From Silvimonas soli (GTDB taxonomy: Bacteria; Pseudomonadota; Gammaproteobacteria; Burkholderiales; Chitinibacteraceae): 64,000 bases of DNA. How positions within the stretch are numbered: the stretch's first letter is position 1; the number at the start of each line of letters is the position of its first letter. A program made the translations under genes and the position numbers. A model generated the notes under the pieces. It was not told where the DNA came from. It was given only the letters and a program-made list of their open reading frames with translations, and did not search any database. Location of the stretch: NCBI RefSeq assembly GCF_030035605.1, contig NZ_CP106736.1:4027001-4091000 (forward strand). The letters run 5' to 3'. Shown here one piece after another: positions 24,099 through 32,284 of the stretch.

Positions 24099-24106
24099 GA
24101 AACACC

Positions 24107-24460
24107 ATGAGATACCGCAAGGAAGACGCTAACGGCGATTACTCGTTTGGCGGGGGCCCGGCTGACTTCTGGGTTGATGTTCCTGAGGCTGTAGGACAGG
24201 CCGTCATGACCAAGCTCAGGCTCTGGGCTGGAGAATGGTTTCTGGATAACACCGAAGGCACGCCGTGGAATACCAAAGTTCTTGGCAAATACACACAGGA
24301 AACCCGCGATGCAGCCATCAGAGCCCGCATTCTCCAAACTCCGGGCGTGACTGACATCGAAACCTACGCAAGCGTCTTCGATGGGAACACCCGGTCTCTT
24401 TCGGTCACCGCGACCATCAACACGATTTACGGCCAGACACCTATCACGGGGACGCTGTAA
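24107..24460 (+). CDS. Baseplate wedge protein, gp25/GpW-like
   Basis: 117 residues. GQAVMTKLRLWAGEWFLDNTEGTPW and AAIRARILQTPGVTDIETYASVFDGNTRSLSVTATINTIYG are characteristic of the gp25-like lysozyme-fold wedge proteins of contractile systems. ATG behind a short gap from the spike; the stop overlaps the J-like start. Confidence 0.85.
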   Translation: MRYRKEDANGDYSFGGGPADFWVDVPEAVGQAVMTKLRLWAGEWFLDNTEGTPWNTKVLGKYTQETRDAAIRARILQTPGVTDIETYASVFDGNTRSLSVTATINTIYGQTPITGTL

Positions 24461-25638
24461 TGACCTCACCGACAGCAGCAGTTGTGACTTCTACCGGCAT
24501 TTCCGCCCCCTCGTATGAAGGTGTCTTGACCTGGCTGCAAGGCCAATATCAATCCATTTATGGCGCCGACATCTATATCGATCCGGACAGCAAGGATGGG
24601 CAGTTTCTGGCCGTAATTGCTTCAGCGATCAATGACTGCAATGCCTCGGCAATCTCGGTTTACAACTCATTTAGCCCGGCAACAGGGCAGGGTAATGGGC
24701 TATCTTCCAACGTGAAGATCAATGGTATCGCACGTGCACAGGCCAGCAATTCGACCGCAGATATCTTGATTGTTGGCCAAGCTGGAACAGCAATTACCAA
24801 CGGCATTGTGAGCGATACAAGCAACAACCGTTGGGCGTTGCCGGCCAATGTCACCATTCCTCCTTCAGGCCAGATTACGGTAACGGCAACATGCCAGACG
24901 CTCGGGGCCGTGGTAGCTGCGGCGGGGACGGTCTCTGCGATTACTACCCCAACACTGGGCTGGCAGTCCGCTACAAACCCCGCTGCTGCAGCGCCGGGTG
25001 CGCCAGTGGAAACAGACGCCCAGTTGCGCGTGCGCCAGCAGCAATCAGTCGCACTTCCATCGTTGACAGTGCTGGCAGGTATTGTCGGGGCAGTCGAGGC
25101 AATCGCTAGCGTCGCCGAGGTGGTCGCATATGAGAACGATACGGGAACGACTGATGGCAATGGATTGCCACCGCATTCCATATCTCTGGTCGTCGAAGGC
25201 GGAGATGCCACCGCGATTGCTACCGCGATCATGCAGAAGAAGACGCCCGGCGCGTACACCTATGGAACAACGGTCATTAGCGTGACCGATAGTGTGGGCG
25301 TTGTGCATCCCATCCGTTTCTATCGCCCAACGAACGAGGCCATTACGGTTGCCATCTCTGTAAAGGCACTCAACGGCTACACGTCCGCCATTGGCACGTC
25401 TATCCAGCAGGCAGTATCTGACTACATTAACGGCACACCTATTGGTGGTGGTGCAGCCGCTGGCGTTGAATGGGATTCAAGCATCAGTGCGGCCAAGTCC
25501 GTGCCTGGCAGTGGTACGTTCAAAATCGAATCACTAACCTTGACCGGGCCAGGTGGAGCGGGAACGCCTGATGTTCCGCTGGCATTCAACCAGAACGCAA
25601 CCTGTACCCCGGCGAGCGTCGTTCTCACAGTGAGCTGA
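24460..25638 (+). CDS. Baseplate J/gp47-like protein
   Basis: 392 residues. TGISAPSYEGVLTWLQGQYQSIYGADIYIDPDSKDGQFLAVIA, then the central ETDAQLRVRQQQSVALPSLTVLAGIVGAVEAIASVAEVVAYEN region, identify baseplate assembly protein J. It forms the wedge arms that carry the fibres. Immediately followed (1 nt) by the DUF2612 gene. Confidence 0.9.
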   Translation: MTSPTAAVVTSTGISAPSYEGVLTWLQGQYQSIYGADIYIDPDSKDGQFLAVIASAINDCNASAISVYNSFSPATGQGNGLSSNVKINGIARAQASNSTADILIVGQAGTAITNGIVSDTSNNRWALPANVTIPPSGQITVTATCQTLGAVVAAAGTVSAITTPTLGWQSATNPAAAAPGAPVETDAQLRVRQQQSVALPSLTVLAGIVGAVEAIASVAEVVAYENDTGTTDGNGLPPHSISLVVEGGDATAIATAIMQKKTPGAYTYGTTVISVTDSVGVVHPIRFYRPTNEAITVAISVKALNGYTSAIGTSIQQAVSDYINGTPIGGGAAAGVEWDSSISAAKSVPGSGTFKIESLTLTGPGGAGTPDVPLAFNQNATCTPASVVLTVS

Positions 25639-25639
25639 T

Positions 25640-26302
25640 ATGGCACAGGTTTCTGATTACACCGGGCTGATCACCTCAGAGCACGCCGATAAGCCGAATT
25701 ACATGGCGATGGTGTCTGCAGTGGCCGGCGCGTTCGTTTCGGTCATCAACGATATCGAAGCCATTCCCCCAGCATTCGATCTGGATTTGGCCATTGGTGC
25801 CCAGCTTGATGTGCTTGGCCTCTGGATCGGCTTGTCGCGGAACGTGAAAACGCCGCTGAACGTTTATTTCTCATTCGACACGGTGGGGCTGGGTTTCGAT
25901 CAGGGCAACTGGAAAGGCCCATTTGATCCATCGGATGGCATCACATCTCTGGACGATGACACTTACAGGATCATGTTGCGCGCCAAGATTGGTGCAAACA
26001 ACTGGGATAGCACCCTGGTTTCCTATCAGGAAATCATGGCTGAAGTATTTTCTGGAACGGGCGCCAACGTATTCGCCGTCGACAATCAGGACATGTCGAT
26101 GAGCGTCTACATTTCCGGGGTCATCCCGTCCGCAATTTTGCTGGCCTTGATCAAAGGCGGGTACCTCCCGCTCAAACCGGAAGGCGTGCACGTGAATACC
26201 TACATCGTTACGTCGGTGGATGATGCACCGCTCTTCGGATTCGATGTCCAGAACCAGTTCATCGCCGGTTTCGATACTGGCGCATGGGGCACGTCGCTCT
26301 AA
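25640..26302 (+). CDS. Baseplate protein, DUF2612
   Basis: 220 residues. GLITSEHADKPNYMAMVSAVAGAF, DLDLAIGAQLDVLGLWIGLSR and DDDTYRIMLRAKIGANNWDST match DUF2612, which follows J-like genes in Bcep-type phages and is thought to link wedge to fibres. The C-terminal FGFDVQNQFIAGFDTGAW repeats the phrase style seen in this family. Confidence 0.8.
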   Translation: MAQVSDYTGLITSEHADKPNYMAMVSAVAGAFVSVINDIEAIPPAFDLDLAIGAQLDVLGLWIGLSRNVKTPLNVYFSFDTVGLGFDQGNWKGPFDPSDGITSLDDDTYRIMLRAKIGANNWDSTLVSYQEIMAEVFSGTGANVFAVDNQDMSMSVYISGVIPSAILLALIKGGYLPLKPEGVHVNTYIVTSVDDAPLFGFDVQNQFIAGFDTGAWGTSL

Positions 26303-26324
26303 TTCATATCGTGAATCAACACAA

Positions 26325-26347
26325 GCCACCTTTGGGTGGCTTTTTTT
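26325..26347 (+). terminator. Rho-independent terminator between baseplate and fibre genes
   Basis: GCCACC-TTTG-GGTGGC followed by seven T residues, 22 nt after the DUF2612 stop and 19 nt before the fibre start. Confidence 0.85.
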
Positions 26348-26365
26348 ATGCCTGCTGGAGTACCA

Positions 26366-27682
26366 ATGGCCACATCGAATGACTTTCTCGCGTTTGCCGC
26401 GCAAACCGGTGCCAATGTTGTAGACCAATCGACCTATGCTGGCCTGGCTGCAGTTGCTGCCGGTTATTCGTCTGGGGTCGCGCAATCAGCCCAAGTTAAC
26501 AAGACCCTGCGCCAATCGTCGACTATCGCTGCCATGATCGGCCAGATCATCGCCGACTATAGCGGCCAGAATGCTGCGGATAACGGCAATATCGCGACCC
26601 TGGAAGCCAATTTCATTCTGGCGCTGAAGGCGATTAACCGTAACTCGGTGGTGCTGGCAGATACCGGTGCCGCGAATGTATATACAGCGGTGAACACACC
26701 ACCGCTGACCACTCTACCCAGCACAACTGGATACGTTGTTAAGCTAAGTATCGTCAATGCCAACACCGGAGCGTCCACGTTTGCGCCAGATGGTTTGTCA
26801 GTAAAGCCTGTATATGGCTTGGGATTGCAGCCATTGCAGGGTGGCGAACTCGTAGCAAAGGGCGTAGCTACTTTGCTGTATGTAGTTGCTTCAACGGTTA
26901 ATTCTGGTAACGGCGCGTGGGTAATTCTTGAATGCACGGGTGGTGCACAGCAGGTAACAAATGCCTCCGCCAGCCAGCATGCACTCACTCTCGGCCGCTC
27001 CCTCGGTCGCCTGATTGGCGTGCAGGTATTTTTCAACCCGGGTGCAGCTACATACACGCCATCCACAGGTATGACCCAAGCGGTAGTTTTTGCAAGCGGC
27101 GCCGGTGGTGGTGGAGGGGGGTCTATTGTAACAACTGCCGGGCAAGCTTCAGTGGGGGCGGGCGGCGCAAGCGGTAGTTTCTGGAACGGTACATTGTCGG
27201 CTGCAACCGTGGGTGCATCTCTTGCGTTGACTGTCGGGGCGGGTGGCATTGTAAACGTTGGTGGTGCAGGGGGGAATGGCGGGGCAACATCACTCGGGGC
27301 TTTGGTAACCATCCCGGGTGGCAATGGCGGAGCCGCGGGTGGGGCAGCAGCAACGACTACAAGTGCCATTAACCCAGGTGCCTTACCAGGCGGCGTGGCT
27401 TCAGTTTCAGGAGGGACCACCATTGTTAACTCGTATGGGATTAATGGTGGTCACGGTTTTGTTACCCAATCCGGTACTATTTCTGGTTGGGGCGGCGGGT
27501 CTGCCATAAGTGGTGGTGCTGGGGGTGGTAAATCCGTACAAACGGGCAATCCTGGACTAGGAGGGGCTGTGCCGGGCTCTGCCGGTTCTGGCAGTGCAGC
27601 CGGGGCAAGTAGTGCTGCGCTTGCGGGTGGTGCTGGCGCGCAAGGCATCATTATCATTTACGAATTCGGGAACCCCGCATAA
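26366..27682 (+). CDS. Tail fibre/adhesin with glycine-rich tip
   Basis: 438 residues from ATG 26366, preceded by GGAG; the in-frame ATG at 26348 is weaker. Residues 1-95 (SNDFLAFAAQTGANVV..., IGQIIADYSG) are a conserved fibre attachment domain. Residues ~240-430 are very glycine-rich with long Gly runs and end in QGIIIIYEF, like glycine-rich adhesin domains of T-even-type receptor binding tips. This variable tip probably sets host range. Confidence 0.8.
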   Translation: MATSNDFLAFAAQTGANVVDQSTYAGLAAVAAGYSSGVAQSAQVNKTLRQSSTIAAMIGQIIADYSGQNAADNGNIATLEANFILALKAINRNSVVLADTGAANVYTAVNTPPLTTLPSTTGYVVKLSIVNANTGASTFAPDGLSVKPVYGLGLQPLQGGELVAKGVATLLYVVASTVNSGNGAWVILECTGGAQQVTNASASQHALTLGRSLGRLIGVQVFFNPGAATYTPSTGMTQAVVFASGAGGGGGGSIVTTAGQASVGAGGASGSFWNGTLSAATVGASLALTVGAGGIVNVGGAGGNGGATSLGALVTIPGGNGGAAGGAAATTTSAINPGALPGGVASVSGGTTIVNSYGINGGHGFVTQSGTISGWGGGSAISGGAGGGKSVQTGNPGLGGAVPGSAGSGSAAGASSAALAGGAGAQGIIIIYEFGNPA

Positions 27683-28260
27683 TGACAGTCTACGCATACG
27701 TACAAAATGGCGTGGTGGTGGAGCTTGTCGCGTCCGCCTCGGATGCCAACGGAAAAGACATTCCGCTGGATCAGCGTTTCGTGCCGGACTTCGTTGCTTC
27801 ACTCGTCGATCTTACGGGCGTCGAGCCGCAGCCAGAGCAGCGCTGGACCTACGATGGCAAGGTTTTTACCGATCCTTCATATGTCTCGCCAGCGCAATTG
27901 CTGGCGAACGCTCAGGAAACGCAGATCGCCACCATCTATGACGCCTACGTCGACGCGATCCAGCAACCGGTGAGCTTCACGCCTGCTGACGGCCAGGCGA
28001 AGGCATTCCAGGCGGATGCCGGTAGCCAGACCGTATTGCTGCAGGCGATCACCGGTTATGGCTTGGCAGGCACCGTTCCAGAGGGCTTCTACTGGGTATC
28101 TGAAGACAATACGCAGAACCCGTTCACGTTGGCTGATCTGAAGGGCTTGTATGCGGTGATGCTTGCGCAAGGCTGGGCTGCATTCCAGAAGCGCCAGACG
28201 TTGAAAGCCGAGATTCTTGCAGCGACAACGGTGGCGGCAGTTCAGGCTATCGACTGGTAG
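27682..28260 (+). CDS. Tail fibre assembly-type protein, DUF4376-like
   Basis: 192 residues, start overlapping the fibre stop (TAATG). N-terminus VYAYVQNGVVVELVASASDANGKDIPLDQRFVPDFVASLVDL and the C-terminal helix (GLYAVMLAQGWAAFQKRQTLKAEILAATTVAAVQAI) follow the pattern of fibre-associated chaperone/assembly proteins with a DUF4376-type end. Role inferred from location. Confidence 0.65.
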   Translation: MTVYAYVQNGVVVELVASASDANGKDIPLDQRFVPDFVASLVDLTGVEPQPEQRWTYDGKVFTDPSYVSPAQLLANAQETQIATIYDAYVDAIQQPVSFTPADGQAKAFQADAGSQTVLLQAITGYGLAGTVPEGFYWVSEDNTQNPFTLADLKGLYAVMLAQGWAAFQKRQTLKAEILAATTVAAVQAIDW

Positions 28261-28293
28261 TAACTCTCCTGCATTACCCAAAAAGCAATGACG

Positions 28294-28315
28294 CCACCCT
28301 TGAGGTGGTTTTTTT
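28294..28315 (+). terminator. Rho-independent terminator after the fibre genes
   Basis: CCACC-CTTGA-GGTGG followed by seven T residues. Confidence 0.85.
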
Positions 28316-28330
28316 ATTTCAGGAATGCTG

Positions 28331-28687
28331 ATGCCACCAACGACCGAATCCACTGAAGTTTCGCTGGCCAGACTGGAGGAGCGCTTTCAAGGGCTCCTGA
28401 AAGGCAACAACCAGATGGCCGACGACCTTCGCCGAATGGCCGAGGCCTATGAGCGGCTAGTAGAAAGCGGCGAGCGGATTGGCTTGATCGAGAAAGACGT
28501 GACGACCCATAGCGACAGCATCAAGAAGCTTTGGGAAAAGCACGATGCCTTGGCAAAGACAGTCAGCGACATTCAGCTGGCCAGCGGCAAGTCCTACCAG
28601 GCGCTCGTCTGGGACGGGGTGAAGTACATCGCGTTTGCGGTGGCCGGTGCGCTCCTGGCTCACTTCGGCATCAAGGTTGGTTCCTGA
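28331..28687 (+). CDS. Coiled-coil membrane protein of the lysis region (XhlA-like)
   Basis: 118 residues from ATG 28331; the ATG at 28325 abuts its AGGA and is less likely. Heptad-like N-terminal coiled coil (VSLARLEERFQGLLKGNNQMADDLRRMAEAYERL) and a single C-terminal membrane helix (YIAFAVAGALLAHFGIKVG). Architecture resembles XhlA haemolysin-type lysis accessories. It lies immediately before the endolysin. Confidence 0.6.
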   Translation: MPPTTESTEVSLARLEERFQGLLKGNNQMADDLRRMAEAYERLVESGERIGLIEKDVTTHSDSIKKLWEKHDALAKTVSDIQLASGKSYQALVWDGVKYIAFAVAGALLAHFGIKVGS

Positions 28688-28705
28688 TTCATCTTGGATA
28701 GCCCC

Positions 28706-29161
28706 ATGACACCACAAGTATTTATTGCGGCTATTTCTGCCGCCGCAGTCGCATCTGCAAAAAAGACTGGTATTCCAGCCAGCTTCACCATTGCTGAATC
28801 AGCGCTTGAATCTGGCTGGGGCGCATCTCAACTCGCCCAGCAAGCCATGAACCTGTTCGGGGTGAAAGCTGACCCGGCGTGGCACGGCCCGACTTTCTCC
28901 CTTCAGACGCGTGAATACCTCAAAAGCCAGTGGGTCATGGTGCCTGCGCTGTGGCGAAAATACGACGACTGGCAGGGGTGCATGGATGATCATGCCCAGT
29001 TCCTGCTGACCAACCCAAGGTATAAAAACTGTTTTCCGGCCACTGGTGGTGTGGCGTTTGCACAACAGGTTGCTGCTTCTGGGTACGCTACCGACCCTGA
29101 CTACGCAGCTAAAATCCGGTCGATCATTTCGACTCATGAATTGGCCAAATTCGACTCTTAA
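28706..29161 (+). CDS. Endolysin, glucosaminidase (FlgJ-like)
   Basis: 151 residues from ATG 28706. SFTIAESALESGWGASQLAQQAMNLFGVKADPAWHG carries the catalytic Glu (AESALESGWG) of the family-73 glucosaminidase fold, with WRKYDDWQGCMDDHAQFL and YATDPDYAAKI further on. It cleaves the glycan chains of peptidoglycan. No signal peptide, so release depends on a holin, probably the one at 30902. Confidence 0.85.
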   Translation: MTPQVFIAAISAAAVASAKKTGIPASFTIAESALESGWGASQLAQQAMNLFGVKADPAWHGPTFSLQTREYLKSQWVMVPALWRKYDDWQGCMDDHAQFLLTNPRYKNCFPATGGVAFAQQVAASGYATDPDYAAKIRSIISTHELAKFDS

Positions 29162-29766
29162 CCCCTGTCGATAAACGTTTAAACGAATACAGCTGGTATA
29201 TCGGTTTAAGCGTTTTTTGCCAATTCAATGCGAATTGGTATACCGAAAAATGCCTAAAACGCTTTAGAGATATCCTAAATGGAGGCGTGTACACGCTCTG
29301 CTTTGATCGATAAAACTGGTTTTCTTGTCGTTTATCCATCAGAAATACGCGTTTTTTCAATTGGAAAACCATTTTTTAATATGGGTGTCGCTTTTGTTGG
29401 TGTTGTCCGCAGACGTGCCCATCAAAATTTAAATTTTGATATTAATCAGAATGTTGCTTGATGTTGACGTTGTTTGTGATGCGGTTGAGAAGCAGCCATT
29501 GTGCTAGTTTTAGCGAGATCGTCTGGGAGGAAAACCGTTTCTTTTTCCCCTTGGTAGAGAAACAAGAAGCTTATCCAGATGGATGTTTCTTTGCATTGAG
29601 CGCTTGTTTTCTACATTAATAATTAACAATTGCTAAAGAAATTGAAGAGTTTGTTAACAATTAATTGGGGGGGCTTGCGGAGTTGCCCGTTTTGCGCGGC
29701 GAGTGACATCAAAAAAAGCACTTTCGCTATTCTGGATTCGGGGCGTAAGATGGCCTTCCGCATCGA
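29162..29766. other. AT-rich non-coding stretch with nested inverted repeats
   Basis: No convincing gene. An imperfect long inverted repeat (29195-29216 against 29256-29275) encloses a perfect one (CCAATTC 29220-29226, GAATTGG 29232-29238). A TTG-started 65-codon frame at 29630-29827 reads RSCPFCAAS near its start, like a Lar/zinc-ribbon protein, but the expected second Cys pair appears as Trp (IEWSMW), so it looks decayed. The base composition is clearly lower in GC than the phage genes. Confidence 0.5.
29421..29440. repeat. Perfect 20-bp palindrome
   Basis: ATCAAAATTT followed directly by AAATTTTGAT: 20 bp with no mismatch and no spacer, made only of A/T apart from one C and one G. It lies in a gene-free stretch and could be an operator or DNA-bending site. 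No gene starts nearby on either strand. Confidence 0.7.
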
Positions 29767-30135
29767 ATGGTCGATGTGGCAATTGAGGAGATCGATTTGG
29801 GATCAAAGAGGTATGGAATTGGGGTAGGTGCAGCGTCAACTGACACCTCCCCGGAACCGCTGAACACACCTTGCGAAGAGTGCTCTACCGAGAATGGTAC
29901 GCACGCCTATGCCAACGAGCAATCAAGAAGCTCGGCTGTCCGACCTTTGGCAGATGCTGTTGATCTCTATGGAAACATGATCATTGTTTCATGGAAGGAT
30001 GACGGCGTGGACCAGCAGCGCGTTATTAAAGCCGATCGGGTTATGCGCGAATTCGCCGGATCCCTCCAGCGACGTGACGAGGTACGCCGCACGTTACGCG
30101 TTGAGTACGTCATGGAGCTGCTTGACGCCCGGTAG
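29767..30135 (+). CDS. Phage hypothetical protein
   Basis: Up to 122 residues from ATG 29767; no clear ribosome site, and a shorter start inside is possible. The C-terminal half (YGNMIIVSWKDDGVDQQRVIKADRVMREFAGSLQRRDEVRRTLRVEYVMELLDA) looks genuinely coding. The N-terminal part overlaps the decayed zinc-ribbon-like frame. Followed by a strong terminator. No family recognised. Confidence 0.45.
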   Translation: MVDVAIEEIDLGSKRYGIGVGAASTDTSPEPLNTPCEECSTENGTHAYANEQSRSSAVRPLADAVDLYGNMIIVSWKDDGVDQQRVIKADRVMREFAGSLQRRDEVRRTLRVEYVMELLDAR

Positions 30136-30155
30136 CAGTACAACAAGCAAAGCAA

Positions 30156-30180
30156 GCCCCGCAAATGCGGGGCTTTTTTT
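30156..30180 (+). terminator. Rho-independent terminator
   Basis: GCCCCGC-AAAT-GCGGGGC followed by seven T residues, 20 nt after the preceding stop. Confidence 0.85.
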
Positions 30181-30195
30181 ATGGCCGGAGAAAAT

Positions 30196-30687
30196 ATGAC
30201 GGAAGTAACCCAAACCCACGAAGAGAAAGAGACGCTGGTCGTCGATGTGCTGTTGCCAGGGCATGAGCCGCGCGTGACCACTCCGCTGTTTCTGCACACC
30301 AAGAAGTTGCTGATTGAGCGCGTGGGCGGCCGGTGCTGGATTTGTGGGCGCACTGCTGAAGAAAGCGGCCATCCGCTGGAAGCGCACCACCATCCGGTGG
30401 AGCGCAGCCTGGCAAACCTGACAGATTGGGATTTATTCCGCAGCGAATGCGAGGCCGGGATGTGGGGCGAGTACGCCAAGGCCTTCGATTGGAGCAAGTT
30501 CGACCCTGCTGACCCATACACCTTTGTCGATGACATGACCGTGAACGGGATGCTGCTTTGCAAGGAACATCACACCGGCAAGGGCACGGGCATCCACGAT
30601 CTGCCTGGGCCGCTGTGGCTAGGCCAGAAGTATGGCCGGGAAGGGTACCAATTCACCGGCAATGAAGTTCTGCACCACGAGGGCTAG
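30196..30687 (+). CDS. HNH-like zinc nuclease
   Basis: 163 residues from ATG 30196, with GGAG 5 nt upstream. RCWICGRTAEESGHPLEAHHHPVERSL and later VNGMLLCKEHHTGKGTGIHDLP give two Cys-x-x-Cys/His groups and the HNH-type 'LCKEHH' end. HNH proteins near packaging and lysis genes often assist DNA packaging; the gene's place at the late end agrees but does not prove it. Its TAG overlaps the TAG of the convergent gene. Confidence 0.7.
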   Translation: MTEVTQTHEEKETLVVDVLLPGHEPRVTTPLFLHTKKLLIERVGGRCWICGRTAEESGHPLEAHHHPVERSLANLTDWDLFRSECEAGMWGEYAKAFDWSKFDPADPYTFVDDMTVNGMLLCKEHHTGKGTGIHDLPGPLWLGQKYGREGYQFTGNEVLHHEG

Positions 30688-30851
30688 TTTTTCTTTTTCA
30701 GCTCACGGTAAATCGAGCCACCTAGTGCGCCGACAAAAACGATTACCGCGCCGATGATCGCCTGCATTCCGGTCTTTGGATAGAAGTACACGGCCACCGC
30801 CGTGCAAGCACACGCTAGAAAAAATATCTCCATCGCCCATCTTTTATGCAT
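30684..30851 (-). CDS. Small two-helix membrane protein, antisense in the lysis region
   Basis: 55 residues from ATG 30851-30849: MHKRWAMEIFFLACACTAVA, a Pro/Lys turn, then AIIGAVIVFVGALGG and a basic tail (YRELKKKN). Two membrane helices with a short loop. It ends in TAG within the same CTAG tetramer that ends the HNH gene. Holin- or antiholin-like size, but its minus orientation separates it from the late transcript. GGGGCG lies upstream of the ATG. Confidence 0.6.
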   Translation of the reverse strand: MHKRWAMEIFFLACACTAVAVYFYPKTGMQAIIGAVIVFVGALGGSIYRELKKKN

Positions 30852-30901
30852 GGCTACGCCCCACGTTTGCGATCAACAGAATCAACTACAGGATAGATCC
30901 T

Positions 30902-31132
30902 ATGAACAAAACATCCAGCATCGTCACTGGTGGCATCACCTTTACCGCCGCCACGCTCGTTCCGGCTGTGCAATGGGCACTAAATGGCTTTCCACGCCCA
31001 ATCCCGGAAAGCGTGCCGTATCTGGTTTCTGCTGGCTTGGTGACCGGGGCGCATTCGCTGTACAACTACCTGATCACCCGCACGTCGCCGAAAATCGCTG
31101 TGACCAGTAATCCACCGGCCCAGCCCCAATGA
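30902..31132 (+). CDS. Putative holin
   Basis: 76 residues from ATG 30902 (AGGATAG upstream). Two hydrophobic stretches (IVTGGITFTAATLVPAVQWAL and SVPYLVSAGLVTGAHSLYNYLI) separated by a Pro-rich turn, and a short polar tail. Size and place after endolysin and before lipoproteins agree with a class II-type holin. An upstream start at 30776 would cross the antisense gene and is rejected. Confidence 0.55.
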   Translation: MNKTSSIVTGGITFTAATLVPAVQWALNGFPRPIPESVPYLVSAGLVTGAHSLYNYLITRTSPKIAVTSNPPAQPQ

Positions 31133-31440
31133 TCCGCGCTGCGCTCCTGTGCCTGGTGGTCATGCTGGGCGGCTGTGCAGGCATCTCCACCTATGTGGTT
31201 CAGCCGTTCCGCGACGAGACTGGCCAGATCATTTGCTGCAAGGCGTTCGTCCAGTCCGGCAAGGATGTGGCCAGCGTGTCGGTCCACGTTGCCAAGACCG
31301 GATCGGATAACTTCACCATCGACTTTTCAGAAACCGGCGTCGGTGCAACCGCGCCGATCACTGCAGTTACTTCCGTAGCATCTGGCGTCGCTGGCGCCGT
31401 CACCGATGCCGCAATCACCGCGGCTAAATTCGCCAAATAA
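31129..31440 (+). CDS. Phage lipoprotein, lysis region
   Basis: 103 residues, start overlapping the holin stop (ATGA). Signal and lipobox MIRAALLCLVVMLGGC, so Cys16 is probably lipidated. The remainder (SVSVHVAKTGSDNFTIDFSE) ends in an Ala/Thr-rich helix. It occupies an o-spanin-like place but is larger than usual o-spanins and no i-spanin partner is obvious. Confidence 0.6.
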   Translation: MIRAALLCLVVMLGGCAGISTYVVQPFRDETGQIICCKAFVQSGKDVASVSVHVAKTGSDNFTIDFSETGVGATAPITAVTSVASGVAGAVTDAAITAAKFAK

Positions 31441-31451
31441 GGATTGAACCC

Positions 31452-31874
31452 ATGAAATACATCATGCTGCTTGCGGCAGGCTTCGCCGCGCTCGCGATTT
31501 CTGGTTGCGCTACCAATGGCACCCACAAGATTCAGACACCGGCACAAGTGGCCAGCCAGGTATGCCCAGCCGCCACAGCGGCCATTACCTCGCTACAGCA
31601 AGTATCGGGGCTGAGCTCGTCGGCTCAGGCCGATCTGGCCAAGGCTGCGCCCGTTGTTGCGGAGGTATGCGCTGCCGGTACCACGGTCGATGCGCTGGAC
31701 CTGAAGTCGCTTTCGGCGACTGCACTGCCCGCGATCTTGACTGTGGTGAACGCCTCGCCGCTGGCTGATGACGTGAAGACGCGGATTGGCATTGATCTGA
31801 CGGTTGCCCAGATCGTGCTGGCCTCCGTGATTAGCTCATTGCCCCCAGATGCTTCTGGAGTGGCCACACAATGA
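31452..31874 (+). CDS. Phage lipoprotein, unknown
   Basis: 140 residues. MKYIMLLAAGFAALAISGC is a lipoprotein signal; the rest is helical and Ala/Val-rich (SGLSSSAQADLAKAAPVVAEVCA). Two consecutive lipoproteins after the holin suggest an outer-membrane step in lysis or an envelope change in lysogens. End overlaps the DUF1353 start by 4 nt. Confidence 0.6.
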   Translation: MKYIMLLAAGFAALAISGCATNGTHKIQTPAQVASQVCPAATAAITSLQQVSGLSSSAQADLAKAAPVVAEVCAAGTTVDALDLKSLSATALPAILTVVNASPLADDVKTRIGIDLTVAQIVLASVISSLPPDASGVATQ

Positions 31875-32233
31875 GCCGGTTTCTGACCAAGCTGGAAATC
31901 GCGAATGCCACGGATAAGGATGATGGCCAGTGGGTGCTGATTGCGCCCCTGGTCTATCAATCTGACGTGGCGGGGCAAACGTTCACGGTGCCGGCCGGGT
32001 TCCATACTGATCTGGCCAGTGTGCCGCGCCTGCCGGTGGTGTTCCTGCTGACGGGTGACACCAGCCGCGAAGCGGCAGCGTTGCACGACTACCTGTACAC
32101 CGAACACCCAGTGCCGCGTGCGATAGCTGATGCGGTACTGCGCGAAGCCTCTGCGGTCACCGGCGTTCCGGCTTGGAGGCGCTGGCTGATGTGGGCAGGA
32201 GTCCGCCTTTGGGGGGCGCCACACTGGTTATAA
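31871..32233 (+). CDS. DUF1353 protein
   Basis: 120 residues. YQSDVAGQTFTVPAGFHTDLASVPRLP, AAALHDYLYTEHPVPRAIADAVLREA are the DUF1353 motifs, with conserved Asp/His (TDLAS, LHDYLY). The family is common at the end of phage late operons; its role is unknown, possibly a small hydrolase. Last rightward prophage gene. Confidence 0.8.
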   Translation: MSRFLTKLEIANATDKDDGQWVLIAPLVYQSDVAGQTFTVPAGFHTDLASVPRLPVVFLLTGDTSREAAALHDYLYTEHPVPRAIADAVLREASAVTGVPAWRRWLMWAGVRLWGAPHWL

Positions 32234-32284
32234 GCGAACTTGTCCGCATGACGTATTTTCTTGGTAATAGCGAGCGGGGAGCGA

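Noticed and set aside
26557..27423. 288-codon minus-strand Pro-rich ORF
   Set aside because: Mirror of the GC-rich glycine repeats of the fibre gene, which keep the antisense frame free of stops.
27070..27660. Tandem DNA repeat in the fibre gene
   Set aside because: Glycine codons recur but no fixed repeat unit is present; it is compositional bias.
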